In this document: positions 49,455 to 58,463 of the stretch, piece by piece
Layout: the number at the start of each line of letters is the position of its first letter
How positions within the stretch are numbered: the first letter of the stretch is position 1
Assembly (NCBI GenBank): GCA_047517285.1
Contig: JAKZTE010000004.1
Location: 1 to 64,000, forward strand
Length of the DNA: 64,000 nucleotides
Origin: UBA57 sp963577725
GTDB taxonomy: Archaea > Thermoproteota > Nitrososphaeria > Nitrososphaerales > UBA57
Direction of reading: 5' to 3'
The notes under the pieces: model-generated
The model's input: only the letters and a program-made list of their open reading frames with translations
What the model was told of the DNA's origin: nothing
Databases searched by the model: none
Position numbers and translations under genes: made by a program

Positions 49455-50573
49455 TTGGCAGATTATTCAGTAACTCCATGGGAAGTAAAGGGAGACGTAG
49501 ATTACGATAGATTGGTAAGGGATTTTGGAACGTCGTACATTGACCAATCATTAATGAATAGGATAGAAAAGCATACTGGAAAACCGCATTTTATGTTAAA
49601 AAGAAAGGTATTTTTTAGTCATAGAGATTTCAACTGGATTCTTGACAAATATGAAAAAGACGAGAAATTCTTTTTATACACGGGAAGAGGGCCTTCAGGA
49701 GATACGCATTTAGGGCATTTACTACCTTGGATTTTTACCAAATATTTACAAGAAAAATTTGGTGTAGAGTTATATTTTCAGATTACTGATGACGAGAAAT
49801 ATATGCATGACCGATCATTAACAAGGAAACAAGTATCGGATTTCTCTTATGAAAATATTTTAGACATAATAGCATTGGGTTTTGATCCAGATAAAACGTT
49901 CATTTTCAAGAATACTGAATACATAAAAACTATGTATAAAATTTCAACAGATATAGCAAAACATGTAACATTTTCCACAGCAAAAAGTATCTTTGGTTTC
50001 CAGAACAGTTCAAATATTGGAATGATTTTTTTCCCGTCGTTACAAGCTGCGACTTGTTTTTTGCCTTCAGAACTAAAAGGAAAGAATATTCCATGTTTGA
50101 TCCCAGCAGCAATAGATCAAGATGACTATTGGAGAGGAATTGCTAGAGAGGTTGCTCCAAAACTTGGATACTATAAGCCAGCTCAGATACATTCGAAATT
50201 TTTGCCAGCATTGCAGAAGGGGGGAAAAATGAGTACGTCAAAACCAAACACTGCAATATTCACAACTGATGAACCAGAAGTAGCTGAGAAGAAAATAAAA
50301 AGTGCATTTACAGGAGGTAGGGATACAATAGAAGAGCATAGAAAACATGGAGGTAATCCAGATATAGATAGCGCATTCCAATACCTTTACATGGTTTTAG
50401 AGGAGGATGACAAGAAAATGGAAGAGATTGAGAGAGATTATAGAGCAGGTAATCTATTATCAGGAGAATTAAAACAAATAGCTGCAGAAAAGATCAAGAT
50501 ATTTTTGAAGGAACATCAAAGAAAAAGAGAGTCTGCAAAGAAAACTTTCGATAAATTTATTTTGAGAGATTAA
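49455..50573 (+). CDS. trpS: Tryptophanyl-tRNA synthetase
   Basis: 372 residues, class Ic, archaeal/eukaryotic branch. 'YTGRGPSGDTHLGHLLPWIF' (core 'DTHLGH') is the HIGH motif and 'GGKMSTSKPNT' the KMSKS loop. 'VTPWEVKGDVDYDRLVRDFG' is the archaeal N-terminus; 'GFQNSSNIG' and 'PCLIPAAIDQDDYWRG' line the Trp and ATP site. The start is TTG at 49455. Its tRNA substrate gene is 3.1 kb upstream. It precedes PheRS alpha by 19 bp. Confidence 0.95.
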   Translation: MADYSVTPWEVKGDVDYDRLVRDFGTSYIDQSLMNRIEKHTGKPHFMLKRKVFFSHRDFNWILDKYEKDEKFFLYTGRGPSGDTHLGHLLPWIFTKYLQEKFGVELYFQITDDEKYMHDRSLTRKQVSDFSYENILDIIALGFDPDKTFIFKNTEYIKTMYKISTDIAKHVTFSTAKSIFGFQNSSNIGMIFFPSLQAATCFLPSELKGKNIPCLIPAAIDQDDYWRGIAREVAPKLGYYKPAQIHSKFLPALQKGGKMSTSKPNTAIFTTDEPEVAEKKIKSAFTGGRDTIEEHRKHGGNPDIDSAFQYLYMVLEEDDKKMEEIERDYRAGNLLSGELKQIAAEKIKIFLKEHQRKRESAKKTFDKFILRD

Positions 50574-50592
50574 GTGATTAAGATTGACCGAT

Positions 50593-52101
50593 ATGAACAC
50601 AAATAACTTGCATATATTAGAAAGAAAATTATTGCAAGCGATGTCTAGTAGAAACGAGGCTGAGCTTGAGGATTTAGTTAGTGATTCTGGGCTTACTTTA
50701 GACCAAATAAGAAGATCAGTAGAATGGTTGAAAGAGAAGAATCTGATTGAGGTAAAAATAAATGAAATTAAATTAATCGCTCTTGGTAGAGAGGGGGAAA
50801 GTGCAAAGCAGAAAGGATTACCTGAAAAAAGACTTGTAGATAAGTTAAAAACTGGAGAAGATATTGAATTATCGGAATTACCAAAAAAGATAGACTTGGA
50901 TCAAGATGAATTATCAGCGGCATTGGGATATGCAAGATCAGAGAAATGGATCAAGATTTTCAAGAAAAATGACAGAGTCATGATACGAAAGGAAGGTAAT
51001 AGCGCAGTATCAAGAGTGGAAGAGGTATTAAATAAAATTTCCAGGCCTACAGAACTTTCGAATTTCACCTCGGAAGAACAGGAAATACTACGTTCGCTAG
51101 TAAAAAGACCTGATTATATTTCATATGAAATAGTAAAGAAGACACGTATAAAGATTACAAAAGATGGTTTAGAGGTTGCAAAGAATATTAGAGATGATAA
51201 TTACATCGATGTGCTAACGCCGAAGATGTTAGAATCAGGAGAATGGAGAAACAATACTTTAAGACCATTAAATGTAGAATCGCCAGCTCCAACAATATAT
51301 CCTGGAAAGAAACATCCGGTAAGAATATTCATAGATGAAGTAAGAGAGATTTTTGTATCGTTAGGTTTTCAAGAAGTAGAAGGATCGATTGTTCAATCTT
51401 CGTTTTGGAATTTTGATGCTTTGTTTACGCCTCAAGATCATCCTGCAAGAGAGATTCAAGATACTTTTTACATTGCAAATGAGAAGTCGCCTCTTAATGT
51501 AGACAAACAAATATTGAGGAATGTAGAAGGTGTACATAAAAATGGTGCAAATACGGGCTCAAAAGGTTGGGGGTACCAATGGAACATAGAACAAGCACGA
51601 AGAATGGTCATGAGAACGCATACAACGTGTGTATCAGTAAGAAACTTAGCAGACAACAAACCAGATGAGGCGAGGGTATTTTCGGTTGGAAGAGTATTCC
51701 GTAATGAGAAAGTTACTTTCAAGAACTTGGTTGAATTTCATCAGATTGAAGGAATTGTAGTAGGCAAAGATGTAACACTTAGAGATTTAATGGGATTATT
51801 GACAAAATTCTATAAGAAATTAGGATTTGATAAGATAAAGTTTTGGCCTTCGTTTTTCCCTTATACTGAACCGTCGCTACAGTCAATGGTATATCATGAA
51901 GGTCTAGGTAAGTGGATAGAATTGGGAGGCATGGGAATATTTAGACCTGAAGTTACTAAGCCGCTCGGTGTAAACAATCCAGTTCTTGCATGGGGAAGTG
52001 GATTAGAACGACTTGTCATGTTAAGATATGGAATAGATGATGTTAGAAAGCTTTATGAAAATGATCTTGATTGGTTAAGGGGGGTTCCATTATACCCGTA
52101 A
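50593..52101 (+). CDS. pheS: Phenylalanyl-tRNA synthetase alpha subunit
   Basis: About 502 residues from the ATG at 50593; an in-frame TTG at 50584 would add three. The N-terminal ~220 residues hold winged-helix repeats typical of archaeal/eukaryotic PheS; the catalytic core includes class II motif 1 ('HPVRIFIDEVREIFVSLGF'), motif 2 ('FSVGRVFRNEKVTFKNLVEFHQIEG', core 'GRVFRNE') and motif 3 ('GSGLERLVMLRYGI'). It overlaps pheT by 31 bases. Confidence 0.95.
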   Translation: MNTNNLHILERKLLQAMSSRNEAELEDLVSDSGLTLDQIRRSVEWLKEKNLIEVKINEIKLIALGREGESAKQKGLPEKRLVDKLKTGEDIELSELPKKIDLDQDELSAALGYARSEKWIKIFKKNDRVMIRKEGNSAVSRVEEVLNKISRPTELSNFTSEEQEILRSLVKRPDYISYEIVKKTRIKITKDGLEVAKNIRDDNYIDVLTPKMLESGEWRNNTLRPLNVESPAPTIYPGKKHPVRIFIDEVREIFVSLGFQEVEGSIVQSSFWNFDALFTPQDHPAREIQDTFYIANEKSPLNVDKQILRNVEGVHKNGANTGSKGWGYQWNIEQARRMVMRTHTTCVSVRNLADNKPDEARVFSVGRVFRNEKVTFKNLVEFHQIEGIVVGKDVTLRDLMGLLTKFYKKLGFDKIKFWPSFFPYTEPSLQSMVYHEGLGKWIELGGMGIFRPEVTKPLGVNNPVLAWGSGLERLVMLRYGIDDVRKLYENDLDWLRGVPLYP

Positions 52102-53735
52102 TCACAGTTTATTATGATAGAATATTTTCGATGTTGAAAGGTGAGATATCGAAGGATGAATTAATTGATAAGATCCCGTACCTAGGTTTGGATATTGAAG
52201 AACAAACTGAGGAATACATAAAGATAGAATATAATCCGAATCGTCCAGATTATTCTACTGATTATGGACTAGCAAGATCTTTGAATAGTTTTTTAGATTT
52301 TGAGACTCAATGTTCAAAATATGATGTATATGAAAGTGATTTAGTGATTAATATTGATAAATCAACTAAAAATGTTAGACCGTATATTGTTGCAGCAGTA
52401 ATAAAAAATATCAAATTAGAGGATGAAACAATAAGGCAGATCATTACAATGCAGGAGGATCTGCACAATGGTATTGGAAGAAAAAGGAAGAAAGTTGCAA
52501 TAGGAATTCATAATTTGGATGTCATAGAATCACCTTTGGAATACATCACAGTAGATGATTCATTTTCATTTATTCCTTTAAACAAGGATTCAGATATGAC
52601 TATAAAAGAAATATTGGATTCAGAAATAGGAAATCAATATGCAAGTATACTTGCAGGGAATAATCTATATCCTATTATTAGGGATGCAAACAAACAAGTT
52701 TTGTCTTTTCCTCCAATAATTAATGGAGATTTAACTCGATTAGATTCGAAAACAACTAATTTGTTTATAGATGTAACGGGAACTGATTTAGATTCAGTGT
52801 GTAATGCATTATCGGTAATTTTTACAACTCTAAATGATGCAGGTGGAAAGGTTCATACAGTAGAGATTAATTCGGATAACTCCAAGATTAAGACACCGCA
52901 AATCAAAGAAGAGGTAATAGAAGTTGAATTAGAGTATGTAAGATCGCTTCTGGGATTGGAATTATCAGAAAAGGAAATTATTGTATATTTACGTCGATGT
53001 AGGATTTCAGCAAATATAGAAAATAATAAGGTAATAGTAAAAACAGAGCCTTTCAGATTTGATTTGATTCATCCAGTAGATGTAATTGAAGAAATTGTAC
53101 TAGGCTACGGTATACACAACCTAAAACCAACACTTCCAGGTTCGGATATGACTGGTGGATTTGATAGAAATCAACAATTCTTGGATAAAGCAAGAGATGT
53201 TCTTACAGGATTGGGATTAATTGAGATAATGACAATTGGTCTAATCAGTGAAGATATGCTAAAAAAATCTAAAATGAGTACAAATAATTTGTTAAAAGTT
53301 GTTGATACAAAAAGTATTGAACATGAAGTACTAAAAGATTCCAATGTGCCATCTATTCTCAAAACATTTTCAAAAAATATACATAAGAAATATCCTCAAA
53401 GAATCTTTGAGATTTCGAAAGTGTTTAACAAAACCGATAATGAAATACAGGAACATTATCATCTTACGGTAGGGTTAGCACATGCAACAGTGAATTTTAC
53501 AGAAGCAAGTTCATATCTAAATGCATTTGGTAAACAGTTACTTGACATGAATCTGTCGACAAGAGCTGATGAAAGTGAGTTATTTGTAAAAGGACGAGGG
53601 GCTGAAATAATTAATGAGAAGGGAATAAAAATCGGAATAGTGGGAGAAATTAATCCACAGGTTTTAGAGAATTTTGCATTACGAACGCCAATATCATTGT
53701 TTGATATAGATTTAGATGAATTAATGAAGAGATAA
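52071..53735 (+). CDS. pheT: Phenylalanyl-tRNA synthetase beta subunit
   Basis: 554 residues, the archaeal size. 'KIPYLGLDIEEQTEEYIKIEYNPNRPDYST' contains the conserved 'EYNPNRPDYS', followed by B3/4 (editing-related) and B5 domains and a degenerate class II core ('GLIEIMTIGLIS'). It forms an (alpha-beta)2 enzyme with PheS. The ATG at 52071 lies inside pheS; a slightly later start is possible as the first conserved residues are 'ITVYYDRIFSML'. Confidence 0.94.
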   Translation: MVKGGSIIPVITVYYDRIFSMLKGEISKDELIDKIPYLGLDIEEQTEEYIKIEYNPNRPDYSTDYGLARSLNSFLDFETQCSKYDVYESDLVINIDKSTKNVRPYIVAAVIKNIKLEDETIRQIITMQEDLHNGIGRKRKKVAIGIHNLDVIESPLEYITVDDSFSFIPLNKDSDMTIKEILDSEIGNQYASILAGNNLYPIIRDANKQVLSFPPIINGDLTRLDSKTTNLFIDVTGTDLDSVCNALSVIFTTLNDAGGKVHTVEINSDNSKIKTPQIKEEVIEVELEYVRSLLGLELSEKEIIVYLRRCRISANIENNKVIVKTEPFRFDLIHPVDVIEEIVLGYGIHNLKPTLPGSDMTGGFDRNQQFLDKARDVLTGLGLIEIMTIGLISEDMLKKSKMSTNNLLKVVDTKSIEHEVLKDSNVPSILKTFSKNIHKKYPQRIFEISKVFNKTDNEIQEHYHLTVGLAHATVNFTEASSYLNAFGKQLLDMNLSTRADESELFVKGRGAEIINEKGIKIGIVGEINPQVLENFALRTPISLFDIDLDELMKR

Positions 53736-53739
53736 ATTT

Positions 53740-54351
53740 CTAGGATCGGATTGTAACTTTCATTGTAACTTTATCGAGAGGATTATCATTAGAATCTCTT
53801 TTGACATTTACAATTTTATCGGCAACGTCCATACCTTTGATTACTTCGCCAAATATAGAATACTGTTTATCTAAGAAATTAGAATCTGCAACAACAATAA
53901 AGAATTGTGAACCTGCGGAATTAGGGTCCTGTGCTCGGGCCATTGATAATATACCTCGTTTATGTGTCAGGTCTTGGCTAAATTCAGCATTAACAGAGGT
54001 ATTTGGTCCATTTGCAGAATGTCCTCCTTGACCATCATTACTTCGATCGTCATCTTTAGAATTGGGGTCGCCTCCTTGTATCATAAATCCAGGGATAACT
54101 CGATGAAAAGTGGTTCCGTCGTAATATCCTTCATTAGCTAATCGTATAAAATTATCAACATGTCCAGGGGCAACATCAGGAAATAGCTTAATCTCTATAG
54201 TGCCATAAGTAGTTTCTATAACTGCTATTGGATCAGGACTAGCACTCATACTATCTGATGGGTCAGAGTTATTATTAAATAATAAGAATCCAGCTCCAAC
54301 TAAAATAACCACACCGACAATAGCGGCGATTCTATTATTTCCACTCAACAT
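53740..54351 (-). CDS. Cyclophilin-type peptidyl-prolyl isomerase, membrane-anchored
   Basis: 203 residues. An N-terminal hydrophobic helix ('IAAIVGVVILVGAGFLLF', about residues 8-25) and a Ser/Asp/Pro-rich linker precede the cyclophilin domain, so the domain is probably outside the cytoplasm. Motifs: 'TTFHRVIPGFMIQGGDP' with the catalytic Arg, 'GILSMARAQDPNSAGSQFFI' (core 'PNSAGSQFFI'), and 'YSIFGEVIKGMDVADKI'. It would help folding of exported proteins. Convergent with pheT (4 bp). Confidence 0.92.
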   Translation of the reverse strand: MLSGNNRIAAIVGVVILVGAGFLLFNNNSDPSDSMSASPDPIAVIETTYGTIEIKLFPDVAPGHVDNFIRLANEGYYDGTTFHRVIPGFMIQGGDPNSKDDDRSNDGQGGHSANGPNTSVNAEFSQDLTHKRGILSMARAQDPNSAGSQFFIVVADSNFLDKQYSIFGEVIKGMDVADKIVNVKRDSNDNPLDKVTMKVTIRS

Positions 54352-54386
54352 AATAAATAAAAAAGGGCACGATTCTTATTTAATTC

Positions 54387-54396
54387 TTTAAAAATA
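54387..54396 (+). promoter_or_regulatory. TATA-like box upstream of the candidate structured RNA
   Basis: TTTAAAAATA; a transcript would start about 54417-54420, just before the structured region. It lies upstream of and is distinct from the TATA-like box of the next gene. Confidence 0.4.
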
Positions 54397-54416
54397 GATA
54401 AATTAGTAGAACATTG

Positions 54417-54600
54417 GATAGTTGTGGTTATAAATACATTGTGACGGCCGATTATGAAGTTGTGTGATATGCACTTTGATGATTTTTTGGCCACCCAGCG
54501 ATGTGACAGATCACAAATAGCCCCGATTTAAGAGGAGTTGTAAGTACTGGCTTTATGCCAAAACGATGATCTATTTCAGTCAGAGGCGGGGTATAAAATC
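54417..54600 (+). ncRNA. Candidate structured non-coding RNA
   Basis: This 320-bp gap has no ORF and is locally richer in G and C than the intergenic norm. Plus-strand pairing: helix GGCCGA/TTGGCC (54446-54451 with 54487-54492) enclosing a small AAGT/ACTT hairpin; TGTGA-CAGA-TCACA hairpin (54502-54515); and CCCCG/CGGGG (54521-54525 with 54587-54591) closing a domain with the hairpin TGGC-TTTAT-GCCA (54548-54560). It does not show RNase P, SRP or C/D-box signatures. Strand is chosen from the upstream TATA-like box; identity unknown. Confidence 0.45.
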
Positions 54601-54626
54601 AACATAGTGTTAATAGATAGTGTCAA

Positions 54627-54637
54627 CTTTTAAAATT
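54627..54637 (+). promoter_or_regulatory. TATA-like box of the prenyl synthase gene
   Basis: CTTTTAAAATT, about 40 bases before the GTG at 54673, suggesting a promoter separate from the preceding RNA candidate. Confidence 0.4.
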
Positions 54638-54672
54638 GTAGTTCAAGAATTATAAATAATAAGAAGGATGAT

Positions 54673-55536
54673 GTGTTATTGAATAAAGAAGAATTAATTA
54701 TAGAATTAGAAACTAGATCTGAAGCATACATAATGAGGTTTGACAAAGCTCTTATCAAAGTATTTGACAGTCATTTATGGTCAAGTTTTCATGAACCTTT
54801 ATTGTATGCAACACATGGAGGAAAAAGAATTAGACCTCTGATTTTGATGTTATCGGCTGAAGCTGTAGGTGTACCTTCCACTAAAACAGATTTGGCTTCG
54901 GTGGCAGTTGAGCTTTTACATACAGAATCAATAATACATGATGACATAATTGATGAACAAATAAAGAGGCGTGACAGAGATTCATTCCATAAGCGATATG
55001 GAAATAATACATCAATTTTAAGTGCTGATTTTGTATTTGGTATTATTTTAGAAATTGTGTCTAGATACAATGATCCACGAGTGGCGAAAGAATTATCGTT
55101 AGCAGCAATTAAGATGTGCGAAGGTGAACAAAGAGAATTAAACATGAATGCAAGAAAAGTTCCATGGGTAGAATATTTAACAGTGATTAGCGAGAAAACT
55201 GCAGTGTTATTCCAGACATCGTCAAAATTAGGTGCAATTATTGGGGGTGGAAATGAAGAAGAAATAGATGGTTTAGCTGGTTTTGGTGTAAATCTTGGTA
55301 TTGCATATCAAATTCATGATGATATTTTAGATTGGGAAACGGACAAAAAGTTCTCAAATGAGATGAAAATTAGCGATGATGATGAAGAGAATGAATATGT
55401 GACTCTGATGAAATTAAAGGAAATGGCAAATGTATATGCAGAAAATGCAAAGAATTCATTAGACGTGATTAGAGATTCTGAACAAAAGGAATTTCTTCAC
55501 GATTTAGCAGATTTTACAATTAGACGGGATTATTAG
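54673..55536 (+). CDS. Polyprenyl diphosphate synthase (second trans-prenyltransferase)
   Basis: 287 residues, short for the family (about 320-350). First Asp-rich motif in 'SIIHDDIIDEQIKRRD', second in 'AYQIHDDILDWETD'; 'THGGKRIRPLILML' binds IPP. The 60-residue difference to the GGPP synthase at 25312-26355 and low similarity suggest a different product length. The start is GTG at 54673. It overlaps the convergent nuoN by 17 bases. Confidence 0.9.
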   Translation: MLLNKEELIIELETRSEAYIMRFDKALIKVFDSHLWSSFHEPLLYATHGGKRIRPLILMLSAEAVGVPSTKTDLASVAVELLHTESIIHDDIIDEQIKRRDRDSFHKRYGNNTSILSADFVFGIILEIVSRYNDPRVAKELSLAAIKMCEGEQRELNMNARKVPWVEYLTVISEKTAVLFQTSSKLGAIIGGGNEEEIDGLAGFGVNLGIAYQIHDDILDWETDKKFSNEMKISDDDEENEYVTLMKLKEMANVYAENAKNSLDVIRDSEQKEFLHDLADFTIRRDY

Positions 55537-56968
55537 TCAAGAAAGAGATCGCGATATCTTCGGTAATATCATATAGTACATTTGGAAGTAAACCTGTTAC
55601 TACTATTATAGCAGAAGCAAATACAAGAATTGAAATGAATATGAAGGGTTCTTTTATGGCTTTTATTGATGTTTCGTCCATATACATTCGTTTTATAACT
55701 AGTAAATAATATGCAACTGATATTGCACTGTTAACTAATCCTGCCAGAGCTAACCAGGCATATCCGCCGTCAACGGCAGCAGAAAATAATATCAATTTAC
55801 TCCAGAATCCATTCAGTGGCGGAATTCCTGCAAGTCCCAACAATGATAATGCTAAACAGAAAGCAGTTATAGGCATAACTTTAGAAAGGCCGTTATAACT
55901 ATCCAAAGAACTACTTGAAGTTTTCAATCTAACTAATGCAACAGCTAAGAAAGCTGAAGCTTGTAAAATTGCATGGTTGAAAGAATGATATAATAAACCA
56001 GTCAGTCCTAGATCGGTATACGGCAACACTACTATACCTATAAGAAGATATCCAGCTTGTGCAATGCTTGAATATGCCAGCATTCTTGTGATTGATTTTT
56101 GAGTAAGTGCAGCAAGATTGCCAAGAGTCATTGTTACCAAAGCAACGATAGACAGTGCAAGCGATAGATCAAAATAGAATAATGGGAATATAACTGCAAA
56201 TATTCTTATTGCCGCGGCAAAACCAGCTTTCTTTGTAGCGGCAGATAATAATGCACTAACAGTTGTAGGTGAACCCTCATAGGTATCTGGAATCCACATA
56301 TGGAATGGAACAATTGATAATTTAAGTCCGAGACCTGCAAGCATCGAGATAGTAGAAAATACGACAAACGGAAGCATATCAGGAGAGAGAGAAGTAAGAG
56401 ATTGTGAGATTATGTCGAGGTTAGTTGAACCTGTTATTCCGAACATGATTGAGATTCCATAGAGAAGAATTCCAGACGATAATGCGCCAAGAATAAAGAA
56501 TTTAACAGCAGCCTCATTTGAGAGTTTGTCTTGTTTATTAAATCCTGCCAAGATGAATGTTGGGAGACTCATCAGTTCCCATGCAACAAACATAACAAGA
56601 AGATCGACTGCAAAGCAGAGCATAGTCATTCCAATTGCTGTAAATAATAACAGCGAATAGTAGATACGCTCATTGGAATTACCTTTCATATAATCAAAGG
56701 AGGTTATAGAAACAAACAATGTTACCAATATAACCATAAGACTGAAGAATGAACCCAGAGTGTCATTACGAAGCAGATGAGGAACAGTAGATTCTTGAGG
56801 TGTTAGAGATAGAGTGGAACTAATCAGTAGAATCAGAGAAACTAACAATGAAAGAGTGGTAATATATTGTACGTATTTTAGAGATTTTTTACCAAATATC
56901 ATTTCGTACAGTGGTGAGGTAACTGCAACGGAAGCTAATACGACAAGAACTACTAGAGGAGTATCCAA
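55520..56968 (-). CDS. nuoN: NADH-quinone oxidoreductase-like complex I, subunit N
   Basis: 482 residues, about 14 membrane helices. One of the antiporter-like proton-pumping subunits. The conserved TM5 Glu is in 'FVAWELMSLPTFILAGF', the TM7-8 lysine region in 'PFHMWIPDTYEGSPTTVSA' (core 'HMWIPDTYEG'), and 'ISRMLAYSSIAQAGYLL'-like 'TRMLAYSSIAQAG' follows. Last gene of the leftward nuo cluster, two bases after nuoM. Confidence 0.94.
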   Translation of the reverse strand: MDTPLVVLVVLASVAVTSPLYEMIFGKKSLKYVQYITTLSLLVSLILLISSTLSLTPQESTVPHLLRNDTLGSFFSLMVILVTLFVSITSFDYMKGNSNERIYYSLLLFTAIGMTMLCFAVDLLVMFVAWELMSLPTFILAGFNKQDKLSNEAAVKFFILGALSSGILLYGISIMFGITGSTNLDIISQSLTSLSPDMLPFVVFSTISMLAGLGLKLSIVPFHMWIPDTYEGSPTTVSALLSAATKKAGFAAAIRIFAVIFPLFYFDLSLALSIVALVTMTLGNLAALTQKSITRMLAYSSIAQAGYLLIGIVVLPYTDLGLTGLLYHSFNHAILQASAFLAVALVRLKTSSSSLDSYNGLSKVMPITAFCLALSLLGLAGIPPLNGFWSKLILFSAAVDGGYAWLALAGLVNSAISVAYYLLVIKRMYMDETSIKAIKEPFIFISILVFASAIIVVTGLLPNVLYDITEDIAISFLTNNPV

Positions 56969-56969
56969 T

Positions 56970-58463
56970 TTAGGCTGCGCCTCCAGACATTATAGCGGCA
57001 TAAACAGTAGAGAGTGGATTGACGACGTCTAGAATTAACCATGGTGCAATTAGAGTAAGAACCAATGGAACAAGATACAGTACTAAAGATACGGTAGAGA
57101 CATTACTTAGATCCCACTTTTTAACATTTGGTTTTGGATCTGACATTACTACCCTTCTTATCATCCATAGAAAATATCCAACAGTAATAGCAGGTACAGC
57201 AACAATCAATGCATAGATTGCATTAATTTGAATTGCGCCAAGAATTACCATGTATTCGCTTATGAAACTACTAAAGATCGGGATACACATAGCAGCCATA
57301 GAACCCAATATTAACAAGGTAGCTAATCTAGGACTCGAGAATTTTAGTCCTTTAATAACTGTGATATTTCTTGTTCCGGTAGCTTTGTGTAGATATCCAG
57401 ATAGCATGAACATGATTCCAACGGCTGCAGCATGAGTAAACATCTGGAATATTGAACCAGAAATTCCGAAAACAGTTCCAGTGAATGCACCCACCAACAC
57501 AAATCCCATGTGACTGACACTAGTCAATGCAATCATTTTTTTGATATCAATTTGAACAATAGCAACTATTGCGCCGTAGAACATAGTGATTATGCCAATA
57601 AGTATAAAGATCCAAGCATATTGAGCCGATGCTTCGGGAAGTAAACCTATGTTAAAACGTAGAAATCCATACCCTCCCATTTTCAATAACAAGCCTGCAA
57701 GAAATACACTGATTGGTGCAGGAGCTTCTACATGCGCGTCGGGAAGCCAACTGTGAAATGGAACTACAGGAAGTTTAACGCCAAATCCAATGAAGAAAAG
57801 TACTGAAGAAATAATTTGCAAGCTTAATGGAATTTTTCCAGCTACTTCGGGAATGTTAAATGAATGCGGTGAAACATTAAAGTAAATAAGAATAAACGCA
57901 AGAAGCATGAAAACACTACCTACAAATGTAAACAAGAAGAATTTCATGGCAGCATAACGTCTGCGTGGGCCTCCCCATATTCCGATAAATAGAAACATCG
58001 GAATGAGAACAATGTCCCAGAAAACATAGAATAATATCATATTCAATTGAGTGAAAACACCCATTATCGATCCTTGAAAGAGGAATATCATAGAAAAATA
58101 AAGGACTTTGCGATCTTCAATCAAGTCACGTGAACCGAATATAACTAACAGAGTTAAAATTGAAGTGATTAAAACAAGAGGTCCGCTAAGTCCATCCATA
58201 CCAGCGAGATAATCTATGCCGAAATTGCCTAAGATTTCAACAGGGCCCTCGACAAAATTATATTCTCCTCCACTGCCGTTTGAGAGAATTAGGCCGTATG
58301 AATAGAAAGTGATGATTAATTCAATTAATGCAATAAGAATAGAATAATGAATAATATATTTCTGAGAGTTCTTAAACAATAGTGGAATTGCTAGGCCAGC
58401 TAGAATAGGCAATGCAATTAAAATGGAAATAAGTGGAAAACTAACATCTACCAACATAATCAC
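56970..58463 (-). CDS. nuoM: Complex I subunit M-like (second ND4-type copy)
   Basis: 497 residues, about 14 membrane helices. 'PVVPFHSWLPDAHVEAPAPISVFLAG' (core 'HSWLPDAHVEAPAP') and 'KKMIALTSVSHMGFVLVG' are ND4/NuoM motifs. In TM5 the essential glutamate of the family is replaced by aspartate ('YVFWDIVLIPMFLFIG'). It overlaps nuoL by four bases. The other NuoM-like subunit, which keeps the Glu, is encoded at 60559-62088. Confidence 0.93.
   Translation of the reverse strand: MIMLVDVSFPLISILIALPILAGLAIPLLFKNSQKYIIHYSILIALIELIITFYSYGLILSNGSGGEYNFVEGPVEILGNFGIDYLAGMDGLSGPLVLITSILTLLVIFGSRDLIEDRKVLYFSMIFLFQGSIMGVFTQLNMILFYVFWDIVLIPMFLFIGIWGGPRRRYAAMKFFLFTFVGSVFMLLAFILIYFNVSPHSFNIPEVAGKIPLSLQIISSVLFFIGFGVKLPVVPFHSWLPDAHVEAPAPISVFLAGLLLKMGGYGFLRFNIGLLPEASAQYAWIFILIGIITMFYGAIVAIVQIDIKKMIALTSVSHMGFVLVGAFTGTVFGISGSIFQMFTHAAAVGIMFMLSGYLHKATGTRNITVIKGLKFSSPRLATLLILGSMAAMCIPIFSSFISEYMVILGAIQINAIYALIVAVPAITVGYFLWMIRRVVMSDPKPNVKKWDLSNVSTVSLVLYLVPLVLTLIAPWLILDVVNPLSTVYAAIMSGGAA

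Noticed and set aside
54417..54600. RNase P RNA, SRP RNA or C/D-box RNA
   Set aside because: The segment CAGAGGCGGGGTATA vaguely recalls the RNase P ACAGAA-CCGGCUUAU element and one TGATGA occurs, but the partner elements (GAGGAAAGTC helix, SRP S-domain, D box CTGA) are missing.
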